Source of the DNA: Gemmatimonas sp.
GTDB taxonomy: Bacteria; Gemmatimonadota; Gemmatimonadetes; Gemmatimonadales; Gemmatimonadaceae
Assembly (NCBI GenBank): GCA_011390935.1
Contig: JAABRL010000005.1
Coordinates: 91,915 to 135,312 of the forward strand
DNA: 43,398 nt
Direction of reading: 5' to 3'
The position numbers and the translations under genes are program-made. This document shows, one piece after another, positions 33,205 to 41,386 of the stretch. Below the pieces are notes generated by a model. The model was given only the letters and a program-made list of their open reading frames with translations. It was not told where the DNA came from and did not search any database. The stretch's first letter is position 1. Each line of letters starts with the position of its first letter.

Positions 33205-33642
33205 ATGGGGATGATTCGCCGACGAATCTCGGCTGTTCTGGTCGCTGCGGTGCTGGCAGTTCGACTGCTCGCGCCGGACGTCGGGCACGCCTGTGAGTCG
33301 TCGCTTGTTGGCGCCGAGACGATCACTTCCATCGAAGCGGATGCGCATGCGCATCACCGTGGTGCGCCCGCGCACTCGGCGTCCAACACGTCGTCCGCCG
33401 CGCACGTGCACGACGCGCCCGCCGTCGATGCCGATTCGGATCAGTCGCACGAGTGCGATTGCGACACCGAGTGCTGCTGCGTGGCGACCGCCGTGTCGGC
33501 CACGCGCGAAGTCCCGCGCCTCGCGGCAGCCTATGGCAACGAGCCGCGGGCCGGCTTCGGACGCCACAGCGGCTGGGAGTCTGCGTGGGTGCACCACGTG
33601 CTCCCGTTCCCCACAGCACCGCCCTCGGCCACGCTGAGCTGA
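33205..33642 (+). CDS. Exported His/Cys-rich protein, probable metal binder
   Basis: 145 residues. Signal peptide about 1-29 (basic MGMIRRR, then a hydrophobic core ending GHA); the ATG at 33211 is an alternative start. The middle is His/Ala/Asp-rich (AHAHHRGAPAHS, AHVHDAP) and leads to HECDCDTECCCV, five Cys and one His in 11 residues. Such stretches bind soft or borderline metals such as copper or zinc. It opens a plus-strand cluster with a TonB receptor, an MbnP-like and an MbnH-like protein, which makes copper the best guess. There is no named family. Confidence 0.75.
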   Translation: MGMIRRRISAVLVAAVLAVRLLAPDVGHACESSLVGAETITSIEADAHAHHRGAPAHSASNTSSAAHVHDAPAVDADSDQSHECDCDTECCCVATAVSATREVPRLAAAYGNEPRAGFGRHSGWESAWVHHVLPFPTAPPSATLS

Positions 33643-33750
33643 CCACCACGCGCCATCGCGCGCGTTCCGCAGCTCCCGGAAACCGCAACAGGCCCGCGCC
33701 ACGCGTCCGTCCATCTCGGGCGACTGGTGCCGGCCGACTTCCGTGGCCCC

Positions 33751-35967
33751 ATGAACTACCGAGCGAACCGCCGCGATCGGCTTGGACCGATCGTGCGCGT
33801 GCGTCTTCTCGGACGTGCCCTGTGCTGTGCCGTGGCCTGCGCCTCGGTGCTGCCGGCGCAGGTGCGTCCGACCCAGCCTGATACCACGTCGCGCCCGCTG
33901 CTTGCGCCGGTTTCCGTGACCGGACCACGCATGCGTGCCGCACCGCCGCCCGTCGCCACGATTTCCGTGGACACGACGGCTCTGGTGAGCATTCCGTCCG
34001 ACAATGCCTATGATCTGCTGCGTCGAACCGCCGGCCTCGAAGTGCACGAGCATGGACAGGGGCCCGGATTCACCGCCAATGCAGTCGTACGCGGCTTCAA
34101 CTCCGATCACTCCGCCGACGTGCTGCTGGTCGTCGATGGAGTTCCCGTCAACGCCGCGGTGCATGGGCACGTGGAAGGATTTGCCGACTGGAACGTGCTC
34201 ATGCCGGCGGCGACACAGTCGCTGCGCGTGATCCACGGCTCGGCGAGTCCGTTGTACGGCGACTTCGCGCTTGCCGGCGTGGTGGAGGTGTTCACCGCCG
34301 CCGATGCCGAGCGCAGTAGCGGCTCGTTGACCTCGTCGTCGTTTGGAGATGTTGGCGGCTGGCTGCGCACCGGTTCGCGTGGCACGCGCGGCGGCTTCCT
34401 GATGGCGGTTGACGGGCGCCGCGGCCAGGGGTGGCAGGAGAACTCGGGATCGCTGCTCGGCAATGCGCTGCTGCGCGGATGGCGGGCGACAGGTGGAGGA
34501 CGGCTCGAGGGCGGCGTGCAGTTCTACCGCAGCACGTGGGACTCTCCCGGTTTCGTGTCCATTGCCCGCTACAACACGCGCGACCTGCTCCGCCCTGTGG
34601 ACAGCACCGATGGTGGCGAATCGCAGCGGCTGCTCGCGCACGCCCGGTTCGCCAGATCGCTGGGGCGAGTGGCCGGCCGCACCGTCTCGGCGGAAGCCAC
34701 GGCGTGGGCGCAGGTGGCTGCGTCGGACTGGTACCTCACGGTACCGGGCGAGGGGTTCGGCACGCGACAGTCCCGGGAGCGCGATGATCGACAGGCGCTG
34801 GGCGGACAGATGCAGGTGCTCGTTCCCATTCGCCTCGGCCAGATCACGGCAGGCACCTCGGTGCGCGCCGACGCCGCCGACTACGTTCGCGATCTCACCC
34901 TCGCGCGCCGCACCGCGTCCACCGATCACTCCTACGATGCCACGTACAGCAGCGCCTCGGCATTTCTGCGCGCGCAGCGTGTCGTGGGGGCGCGGCTCGC
35001 GGTCGACGCCGGAGCGCGCGTCGATCAGTTGCGCTACGGTGTGCTGGACCGCCTGAGCAGCACGAGCGAACGCATACAGTCCCGCGTGCTCGCGAGCCCC
35101 AAGCTTGGGCTCCGCTACCTCACGGGCTGGTCACCACGCACGGCCTCCGTTTCATTGCTCGGCTCGCTGAGTCGCGGCTTTCGCGGTCCGGTCGGTGTGA
35201 TCGCCGATCCGTCGCGCGCACCGTACAGCGCCTGGTCGAGCGAGGTCGGCGTGGCCGTTGCGCATGCGAACGCCGGCCTGCACGCCGCACTCTTCAATAC
35301 CACGGTGACGAATGAACGCGTGTTCGACGCGGCGACGCTCGGTGTATCGAGTGCTGGCACCAGCCGGCGACGCGGTCTCGATGTCCGCGGACACTGGCGC
35401 GCGCCCTTCGGCTTGCCCGAAGCCGCCTCGGTGTTCGGCGCCGTCACGCTGAACGACGCCCGTTTTCTGCGCATGTCGACGGGCGATACCACCACGGTCA
35501 GCGCGGTGCCGCAGAACACGATCCACGATCACAACATCCCCATTGTTCCCGGCGATCCGGTGCCGGGCGTGGCGCGCTATCACGCGCGCATCGGCACCAC
35601 CATTCCGCTCTGGGTGGTCGCGCCATCGGCGACCGACTCACGCACGCAACACGCACAGCTGCGCGTGACATATCGCGTGCTCGGTCCGTTCACTCCCGTG
35701 GGCGAACCCGGTGTAACCACGCGGCTTGCGAGCGTGCTCGATCTCGGCGCCGCCGTGCCGCTTCCCGATCTGCAGTCGCGCCAGACCGGGCGCGTGCGCA
35801 CGCTGCCCAACATGACGCTCGACCTCGAACTGCAGAATGTCTTCAACCTGCGGTACGTCGAGAACCGTGCGTCCGGCTTCATCACGCCGGGGCTGCCACG
35901 CCTGTTCCGTGTCGGCCTGCGCGTGGGCACGCCGTCGTCCGGCACCCTCGATGGCGCCGCGCACTGA
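33751..35967 (+). CDS. TonB-dependent outer-membrane receptor
   Basis: 738 residues from the ATG at 33751 (an in-frame GTG at 33727 is possible). Signal peptide about 10-37. The plug domain spans about 50-165 (PSDNAYDLLRRTAGLEVHE, RGFNSDHSADVLLVVDGVPV, RVIHGSASPLYGDFALAGVV), followed by a beta-barrel ending in ENRASGFITPGLPRLFRVGL. It imports a metal chelate or other ligand with energy from TonB-ExbBD. The plug loop (EHGQGPGFTANAV and NAAVHGHVEGF) is rich in His. Position between a His/Cys-rich protein and MbnP/MbnH suggests a copper-related ligand. Confidence 0.92.
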   Translation: MNYRANRRDRLGPIVRVRLLGRALCCAVACASVLPAQVRPTQPDTTSRPLLAPVSVTGPRMRAAPPPVATISVDTTALVSIPSDNAYDLLRRTAGLEVHEHGQGPGFTANAVVRGFNSDHSADVLLVVDGVPVNAAVHGHVEGFADWNVLMPAATQSLRVIHGSASPLYGDFALAGVVEVFTAADAERSSGSLTSSSFGDVGGWLRTGSRGTRGGFLMAVDGRRGQGWQENSGSLLGNALLRGWRATGGGRLEGGVQFYRSTWDSPGFVSIARYNTRDLLRPVDSTDGGESQRLLAHARFARSLGRVAGRTVSAEATAWAQVAASDWYLTVPGEGFGTRQSRERDDRQALGGQMQVLVPIRLGQITAGTSVRADAADYVRDLTLARRTASTDHSYDATYSSASAFLRAQRVVGARLAVDAGARVDQLRYGVLDRLSSTSERIQSRVLASPKLGLRYLTGWSPRTASVSLLGSLSRGFRGPVGVIADPSRAPYSAWSSEVGVAVAHANAGLHAALFNTTVTNERVFDAATLGVSSAGTSRRRGLDVRGHWRAPFGLPEAASVFGAVTLNDARFLRMSTGDTTTVSAVPQNTIHDHNIPIVPGDPVPGVARYHARIGTTIPLWVVAPSATDSRTQHAQLRVTYRVLGPFTPVGEPGVTTRLASVLDLGAAVPLPDLQSRQTGRVRTLPNMTLDLELQNVFNLRYVENRASGFITPGLPRLFRVGLRVGTPSSGTLDGAAH

Positions 35968-36038
35968 GTGCGTGCTCGGCCGCAGACAGACCTGTTCACG
36001 TACGATTTCCTTCCTTTCACTACTGGAGACATCACCTC

Positions 36039-36917
36039 ATGACTCGTGCTTCATTCTCCGCAGCGTTGCCCCTCGCCGTATCCGTGTTTGCTCTCGCCGC
36101 GTGTTCGTCCGATTCGACCACCGGTCCGTCAGGACCGCAGAACGTCACCGTCAACTTCGACGCGCGCGTGGGGACCGCAGCATTTGCCTGCGGGCAGTCG
36201 TATCCGAACATCGGGACCACCAACGCCACGGCGTCGGCGACGGACTTCATGCTGTACGTGTCGGAGGTTCGGCTGCTCGACTCGCAGGGCAACGAAACAC
36301 CGATCACGCTCACGCAGGACAACCGGTGGCAGCTCGATGACATCGCCCTGATCGACTTTGCCGCAGGCGGAACCGGCACCGCCTGCCCCAACGCCACGCC
36401 CGACGTCAATACGCGCGTGATGGGGACGGTGCCCGCCGGCACATACACCGGGTTACGCTTTCAGCTCGGCCTCCCGTTTTCGAAGAATCATCAGGACCAG
36501 ACAACGGCCTCGGGTCCGCTCTCGTTGTCGCGCATGTTCTGGAGCTGGAACGCCGGCTACAAGGCCGTTCGGCTCGACGTGAGCAGCAACAGTTTTCCCA
36601 CCGGCTGGTTCGTTCATCTCGGTAGCACCGGCTGCACACCGAGCGAATCGGCCTCAACCGTCCCCACGAGCTGTGCACAGCCCAATCGACTCACGGTCAC
36701 ACTGAACGACTTCGATGTGAGTCGTGACGTCGTGGTGGCGGACATTGCGCAGCTACTCGCCGGCTCCAACGTGGACGTGAACGGTGGTGGTCCCGCGGGC
36801 TGCATGTCGGGCACGGCCGATCCCGAATGCCCGGCGATCTTCGACAACTTCGGTCTGCCGTTCGCCGGCGGCGCCGTGCCGGCCACGCAGCGCTTCTTCC
36901 GCGCCGTTCGCCCGTAA
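36039..36917 (+). CDS. MbnP-like copper-binding lipoprotein
   Basis: 292 residues; GGAG 10 nt before the ATG. Lipoprotein leader ending LAACSSDS. The mature part matches my memory of the MbnP / 'metallo-mystery pair four-Cys' family (MXAN_0976-like): FDARVGTAAFACG, the ATDFMLYVSEVRLLD segment, IDFAAGGTGTAC, a MFWSWNAGYKAVRLD core (W168, W170), STGCTPS and PTSCAQPN. In characterised MbnP a tryptophan is turned into kynurenine by MbnH and then takes part in copper binding. The next gene is that partner. W168 or W170 are the natural candidates here. Confidence 0.85.
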   Translation: MTRASFSAALPLAVSVFALAACSSDSTTGPSGPQNVTVNFDARVGTAAFACGQSYPNIGTTNATASATDFMLYVSEVRLLDSQGNETPITLTQDNRWQLDDIALIDFAAGGTGTACPNATPDVNTRVMGTVPAGTYTGLRFQLGLPFSKNHQDQTTASGPLSLSRMFWSWNAGYKAVRLDVSSNSFPTGWFVHLGSTGCTPSESASTVPTSCAQPNRLTVTLNDFDVSRDVVVADIAQLLAGSNVDVNGGGPAGCMSGTADPECPAIFDNFGLPFAGGAVPATQRFFRAVRP

Positions 36918-36956
36918 CCCACTCGTGCCATGCCTGTCCCACTGCCGGTTCGAATC

Positions 36957-38135
36957 ATGACGCGTCCTGTTCGACTTCGTTTGGCGACCATGCCGCTCCT
37001 GCTGTGCTCGCTTGCCGCGTGCGCAGGCGACGAGATGTTCACTGCATCCGGTCCGGGCGCCTCCACCAACTGGCAGTGGAACCTGCCGGTCGGATTCCCA
37101 ACACCCTTGGTACCGATCGAGAATCCGATGACGGTGGAGAAGGTGGAGTTGGGGCGTCACCTCTTCTACGATCGACGACTCTCCGGCAACGGCACGCAAA
37201 GTTGCGCCTCATGTCATCGGCAGTCGATCGCCTTCACGGACGGTCGCCCGCTCGGCGTGGGCAGCACAGGTGAGGTGCATCCGCGCAACAGCATGTCGCT
37301 CGCCAACATTGCGTACGCGTCGGTGCTCAACTGGGGCAACCCCAACCTCGACAACCTCGAACAGCAGGCGCTGCTCCCCATGTTCGGGGAGCACCCGGTC
37401 GAGCTCGGCCTGTCGGGACAGGAACAGGAACTGCTGGCGCGCGTGCGCAATGACACGCTATACGCGCGCCTGTTTCGCGACGCCTTTCCGGGGGCACCTA
37501 CCATCGTCACCGTAGAGAACATCACGAAAGCACTCGCCTCCTTTCAGCGGGCACTCGTTTCGGGCAACTCGCCATACGATCGGTACACGTTCCGCAACGA
37601 GCGCACAGCGCTCTCCCCCTCCGCGATCCGAGGTGAGGCGCTCTTCTTCTCGGAGCGGACCGAGTGCTTTCACTGCCATGCGGGCGTGATGTTCACGGCG
37701 TCCACCAACTACGTGGGCAAGTCGTTTCGTGAGCAGGAGTACTTCAACAACGGCCTGTACAACGTGGATGGCCAGGGCGCCTACCCGAGCCACAACACCG
37801 GGTTGGCCGAGTTCACGGGACAGGCGCGGGACATGGGCGCGCACAAGGCGCCAACGCTGCGCAACATCGCGCTGACGGCTCCCTACATGCATGACGGTTC
37901 GATCGCCACGCTCGAGGAAGTGATCGATCACTACGCGCGCGGCGGCCGTCTGATCAGCAGTGGACCGCACGCAGGTGATGGCCGACTGAGTCCGGTCAAG
38001 AACGGCTTTGTCAATGGTTTTGCCATCACACCCGAGGAGAAGGCCGATCTCATCAGCTTTCTGCGCAGTCTGACCGACTCGTCGTTCGTCACCGATCCGC
38101 GTTTCGCCAATCCGTGGCCATCGCCGGCCCCATGA
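36957..38135 (+). CDS. MbnH-like di-heme cytochrome c peroxidase-family enzyme
   Basis: 392 residues from the ATG at 36957, which gives a 22-residue lipoprotein leader ending CSLAAC; the ATG at 36930 is an alternative. Two heme motifs: CASCH (about 84-88) and CFHCH (about 237-241). Further marks are ELGRHLFYDRRLSGNGTQ and the C-terminal APTLRNIALTAPYMHDGSIATLEEVIDHY, which carries the distal Met/His ligands. In MbnH a bis-Fe(IV) di-heme oxidises a Trp of MbnP. It sits 39 nt after the MbnP-like gene. It acts in the periplasm, probably membrane-anchored by lipid. Confidence 0.88.
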   Translation: MTRPVRLRLATMPLLLCSLAACAGDEMFTASGPGASTNWQWNLPVGFPTPLVPIENPMTVEKVELGRHLFYDRRLSGNGTQSCASCHRQSIAFTDGRPLGVGSTGEVHPRNSMSLANIAYASVLNWGNPNLDNLEQQALLPMFGEHPVELGLSGQEQELLARVRNDTLYARLFRDAFPGAPTIVTVENITKALASFQRALVSGNSPYDRYTFRNERTALSPSAIRGEALFFSERTECFHCHAGVMFTASTNYVGKSFREQEYFNNGLYNVDGQGAYPSHNTGLAEFTGQARDMGAHKAPTLRNIALTAPYMHDGSIATLEEVIDHYARGGRLISSGPHAGDGRLSPVKNGFVNGFAITPEEKADLISFLRSLTDSSFVTDPRFANPWPSPAP

Positions 38136-38249
38136 CGCCGCGAGGCCTGCGCTGCCACTGCCCCCGTATCGTCTTCGCAACGGAGTGCGCCGCGGTATTG
38201 GCGAGGTGAGGGCGCTGCAGGAAGATTGACGATTCGAAGGCGCGAGGGG

Positions 38250-38270
38250 CCGCGCGTCATGCGCGCGCGG
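38250..38270 (+). terminator. Candidate GC hairpin before the PhoD-like gene
   Basis: CCGCGCG (38250-38256) pairs with CGCGCGG (38264-38270) around a 7-nt loop, 38 nt before the phosphatase ATG. There is no T-tract. It may end the MbnH transcript or shape the leader. Confidence 0.25.
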
Positions 38271-38308
38271 TCGCTTCCGTTCGTCAACGGCCTCCACCCT
38301 GCCCTCCC

Positions 38309-39847
38309 ATGGATCGTCGCAACTTTCTCGTGGATCTCAGCCGCACCGTCGCGGTGTGCGCGGTCGTGCCCAACGCGTGGCGTCTCACGGATCGTCCGCG
38401 ATTCGCCGACGACCCGTTCACACTCGGCGTCGCCTCCGGCGATCCGCTGCCCGACGGCGGGATCCTCTGGACGCGACTGGCACCGCGTCCCTTCGAGCCC
38501 GAAGGCGGCATGGACGGAACGCGCACCACGGTGCGCTGGGAGGTAGCCAGCGATGATGGATTTCGCGACATCGTGGCGCGTGGTAGTGCGATCGCATCGT
38601 TCGAACTCGGGTACAGCGTGCATGTGGATGTGCGCGGACTCAACGCCGATCGCTGGTACTGGTATCGCTTCCACGTTGGCGAGGCCACCTCACCGGTTGG
38701 CCGTTTGCGCACCGCGCCGCCGCACGACGCGCTGTCCCCACTCGCGCTCGCGTTTGCGTCGTGTCAGCACTGGGAGCAGGGGTACTTCACGGCGCACGCA
38801 CATCTCGCGCGCGAAACACCAGATCTCGTGGCCTTTCTCGGCGACTACATCTACGAGTATGCCGGCACGGACCGGGTGCGACGCCATCACGGGCTCGAGA
38901 TCCGCACACTCGAGGATTACCGTCGTCGCTATGCGCAGTACAAGTCCGACACCGACCTGCAGTCGGCGCACGCCGCCTGCCCGTGGGTGGTGGTGTGGGA
39001 CGACCATGAGGTGGACAACAACTACGCCAACCTCATGGGCGAGAACCGCATGGAGTCGGTCGCCCAGATGCGTGCACGCCGTGAGGCCGCGTATCAGGCG
39101 TGGTACGAACACCAGCCGGTGCGCTTGCCACGCGTGCAATCATGGGCCGACCTCGACATCACGCGGCGGATTCGCTGGGGGCGCACCGCCGATTTCTGGA
39201 TGCTCGACACGCGGCAGTACCGCAGCGATCAGGCGTGCGACGACGGCACCAAGCGCGTGCCCTGCGGAGACTGGGCCGATGCCTCGCGCACGCTGCTCGG
39301 CGAACGGCAGGAGAAATGGCTGCTGGACGGCGTGCAGTCCGGCGACGCGCGGTGGCAGGTGCTCGCGCAGCAGATCATGGTGGCGCCGTACGACAGTTCG
39401 CCGGGCGATGACACGTCGGTGAGCATGGATCAGTGGAGCGGCTACCCCGCGGCGCGCGATCGGTTGCTCGCGGGTCTCGCCGAGCGTGCACCGAACCGAA
39501 CGGTGGTGCTCACGGGCGACATTCACTCCAACTGGGTGAACGCGCTGCACGCCGGGTACGACCGCCCCGATCGCCCGGTCATCGGCGCCGAGTTCGTGAC
39601 CACCAGCATCTCGTCGGGCGGCGACGGCACCGCGATGTTGCCCGAGCCCGCACAGCGTGCGCTCGCTGAGAACCCGCATGTGCAGTGGCACAATCGCCAG
39701 CGCGGGTTTGTCTCATGCAACGTCACGCCCGATCGGTGGGAGGCGGCCTATCGCGTGGTGTCTCAGGTGACCACGCCGGGAGCGGCCGTGGAGACGCCGA
39801 CGCGATGGGTGGTGGAGAATGGGAAGCCTGGCGTAGTACGCGCGTAA
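38309..39847 (+). CDS. phoD: PhoD-like alkaline phosphatase/phosphodiesterase, Tat-type leader
   Basis: 512 residues. It starts MDRRNFLVDLSRTVAV, a twin-arginine leader. An N-terminal beta domain (FTLGVASGDPLPDGGILWTRL) precedes the metallophosphatase domain: LAFASCQHWEQGYFTAH, LVAFLGDYIYEY, VVWDDHEVDNNYAN and TVVLTGDIHSNW. PhoD family enzymes use Fe/Ca to release phosphate from mono- and diesters outside the cell. No Pho box was found in the 173-nt upstream gap. It converges on a phosphodiesterase gene through the hairpin at 39856. Confidence 0.92.
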   Translation: MDRRNFLVDLSRTVAVCAVVPNAWRLTDRPRFADDPFTLGVASGDPLPDGGILWTRLAPRPFEPEGGMDGTRTTVRWEVASDDGFRDIVARGSAIASFELGYSVHVDVRGLNADRWYWYRFHVGEATSPVGRLRTAPPHDALSPLALAFASCQHWEQGYFTAHAHLARETPDLVAFLGDYIYEYAGTDRVRRHHGLEIRTLEDYRRRYAQYKSDTDLQSAHAACPWVVVWDDHEVDNNYANLMGENRMESVAQMRARREAAYQAWYEHQPVRLPRVQSWADLDITRRIRWGRTADFWMLDTRQYRSDQACDDGTKRVPCGDWADASRTLLGERQEKWLLDGVQSGDARWQVLAQQIMVAPYDSSPGDDTSVSMDQWSGYPAARDRLLAGLAERAPNRTVVLTGDIHSNWVNALHAGYDRPDRPVIGAEFVTTSISSGGDGTAMLPEPAQRALAENPHVQWHNRQRGFVSCNVTPDRWEAAYRVVSQVTTPGAAVETPTRWVVENGKPGVVRA

Positions 39848-39855
39848 CACGCGCA

Positions 39856-39884
39856 GGAGCGGCCCCCGCACCGGGGGCCGCTCC
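39856..39884. terminator. Strong convergent terminator hairpin
   Basis: GGAGCGGCCCCCG (39856-39868) and CGGGGGCCGCTCC (39872-39884) form 13 perfect pairs around CAC, 9 nt after the PhoD-like stop and 14 nt from the end of the convergent gene. It is likely to be shared by both. Confidence 0.7.
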
Positions 39885-39897
39885 ACGCCGCGCACCG

Positions 39898-41286
39898 CTA
39901 TTTCGCGGGGCGCAGGATGCCCGCTTGCACCACGCCGTCCAGCGGTGCGAACGGCACGCCGAGCAAAGTGGCAATCGTCGGCGCGACATCGGTGAGGTCC
40001 ATCACCGGCAACACCATGCCGCGTTGCACTCCGGCACCCCAGGCTACGAACCCCGTCAGAATCTCCGGCATGTCGGTGGGGAAGTAGCCATGCGTGCCGC
40101 CGCTCGAGCCACGCACCGAGGCCCCCGTGGTAGCGTTCCCCAAACGCGCCCCGTTGGCAGCCGACAGCGCGAACGGCACCCGAGGATCCGCACCGACCGC
40201 ATCGAGTTCCGCGCGTTCCACGAACCGATAGAGTCGCCGTTCAGCCGCCGGTGCCGAGGCAAGGGCACGCCGAGCGAGTGTGACCGCGGCCGTATCACGC
40301 GGATCCCGCAGGTGCAGAAACGCCGCGGCTCCCTCCACATGAAACACGGCGCGCCACCGACCGCGGTCGGGCGTCGTATCAACGAGCCCAGCGGCAGCGA
40401 GGTGCACATTCGGATCCACGCGAAGCTGCGTATTCACGAAGCCGTGGTCGCCCGTGATGATGAACGTGGTGCGTTCGAGAATGCCCGCCCGATCGGCGGC
40501 GTCACGCAGTTGTCCGACGGCTCGATCCAGTGCCGACACCGCGCGTGCCACACGATCGCCCGAACGACCCTGTTCGTGCTGAAAGTGATCGGTGCCGATG
40601 AGATGCAACGCCGTCAGCGCCGGCCGGCGCGTCTCGAGCAGATGCGCCGCCATCGCACCGAGCCGATCATCGCGCGTGAGCCAATCACCGCTGAAGTTGC
40701 GGCGTTCATCGAGTCGTCCGGTCGCATCGCGTTCGAGTTCCTCCACGAGGCCCGGCGTGGCCAGCTGCCGCATGGGCAGAATGCGTTCGACCGCGGGATC
40801 GAGTGACCAGACCTCCGGGACCAGAAAGTCGACCGGTGCACCCACCGTCACAGGCCACATCACCGCCGCCGACGTGCGACCTGCGCCTCGCAGTGCGCTG
40901 AAGAGCGTAGGCACGCGAATCGAATCCGACTCCCAGTACCAGCGACCAGTCTGCCCACCGGGCTCGAACGGGCTGTTGTAGTAGATCCCATGGCGGGCCG
41001 GCGTCGCACCGGTCACCAGCGTGGTGTGCGACGGGTATGTCACCGAGGGGAAGACGCCGCGCACACCGAGTGCGTGCACACCCTCGCGCGCCATCTGCTG
41101 AATGGTGGGCGCACCGAAGGCCGAAGGATCCAGATAGAAATCCGGACGCAAGCCATCGATGGAAATGAGGACGACGTGTTCGGCACGGGGAGACTGCGCC
41201 GCAAGCGGCACGGTCACCACGAAACAGAACGTCGCCGCAACCGCACGCGCGAAGCGTACGGATCGGGATATGAGACGAACAGACAC
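39898..41286 (-). CDS. Type I phosphodiesterase / nucleotide pyrophosphatase (alkaline phosphatase superfamily)
   Basis: 462 residues; GTG start with AGGAG 6 nt upstream. Signal peptide about 1-30 (ending PLAAQS). Two-metal site: HVVLISIDGLRPDF (Asp), nucleophile Thr in VFPSVTYPSHTTLVTG, GTDHFQHEQG (Asp, His), FIITGDHGFVN (Asp, His) and GTHGYFPTDMPEI (His). Members of the NPP group split phosphodiester or pyrophosphate bonds of nucleotides and related compounds. It is probably periplasmic and part of a phosphorus-scavenging group with its neighbours. Confidence 0.92.
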   Translation of the reverse strand: MSVRLISRSVRFARAVAATFCFVVTVPLAAQSPRAEHVVLISIDGLRPDFYLDPSAFGAPTIQQMAREGVHALGVRGVFPSVTYPSHTTLVTGATPARHGIYYNSPFEPGGQTGRWYWESDSIRVPTLFSALRGAGRTSAAVMWPVTVGAPVDFLVPEVWSLDPAVERILPMRQLATPGLVEELERDATGRLDERRNFSGDWLTRDDRLGAMAAHLLETRRPALTALHLIGTDHFQHEQGRSGDRVARAVSALDRAVGQLRDAADRAGILERTTFIITGDHGFVNTQLRVDPNVHLAAAGLVDTTPDRGRWRAVFHVEGAAAFLHLRDPRDTAAVTLARRALASAPAAERRLYRFVERAELDAVGADPRVPFALSAANGARLGNATTGASVRGSSGGTHGYFPTDMPEILTGFVAWGAGVQRGMVLPVMDLTDVAPTIATLLGVPFAPLDGVVQAGILRPAK

Positions 41287-41292
41287 AGGTCA

Positions 41293-41297
41293 CTCCT
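41293..41297 (-). promoter_or_regulatory. Ribosome binding site for the NPP-type gene
   Basis: AGGAG on the minus strand, 6 nt before the GTG at 41286. It supports the GTG as the start. Confidence 0.65.
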
Positions 41298-41386
41298 GGA
41301 CAGTGGACAAGGTGCACGGCGCGCACGACGGCACGCCTGTAGGCGACAGCGGCAGGATCAGCAGATGGGTTGTGGCCAGCGATGCA

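Noticed and set aside
32899..34929. Upstream extension of the minus-strand unknown gene by about 680 codons
   Set aside because: The extension is antisense to the TonB receptor and the His/Cys-rich gene and crosses the operator region; the ATG at 32898 is preferred.
38136..38308. Pho box or TTGACG-based promoter ahead of the PhoD-like gene
   Set aside because: TTGACG occurs at about 38226 but no -10 follows at 16-18 bp, and no CTGTCAT-type repeats were found.
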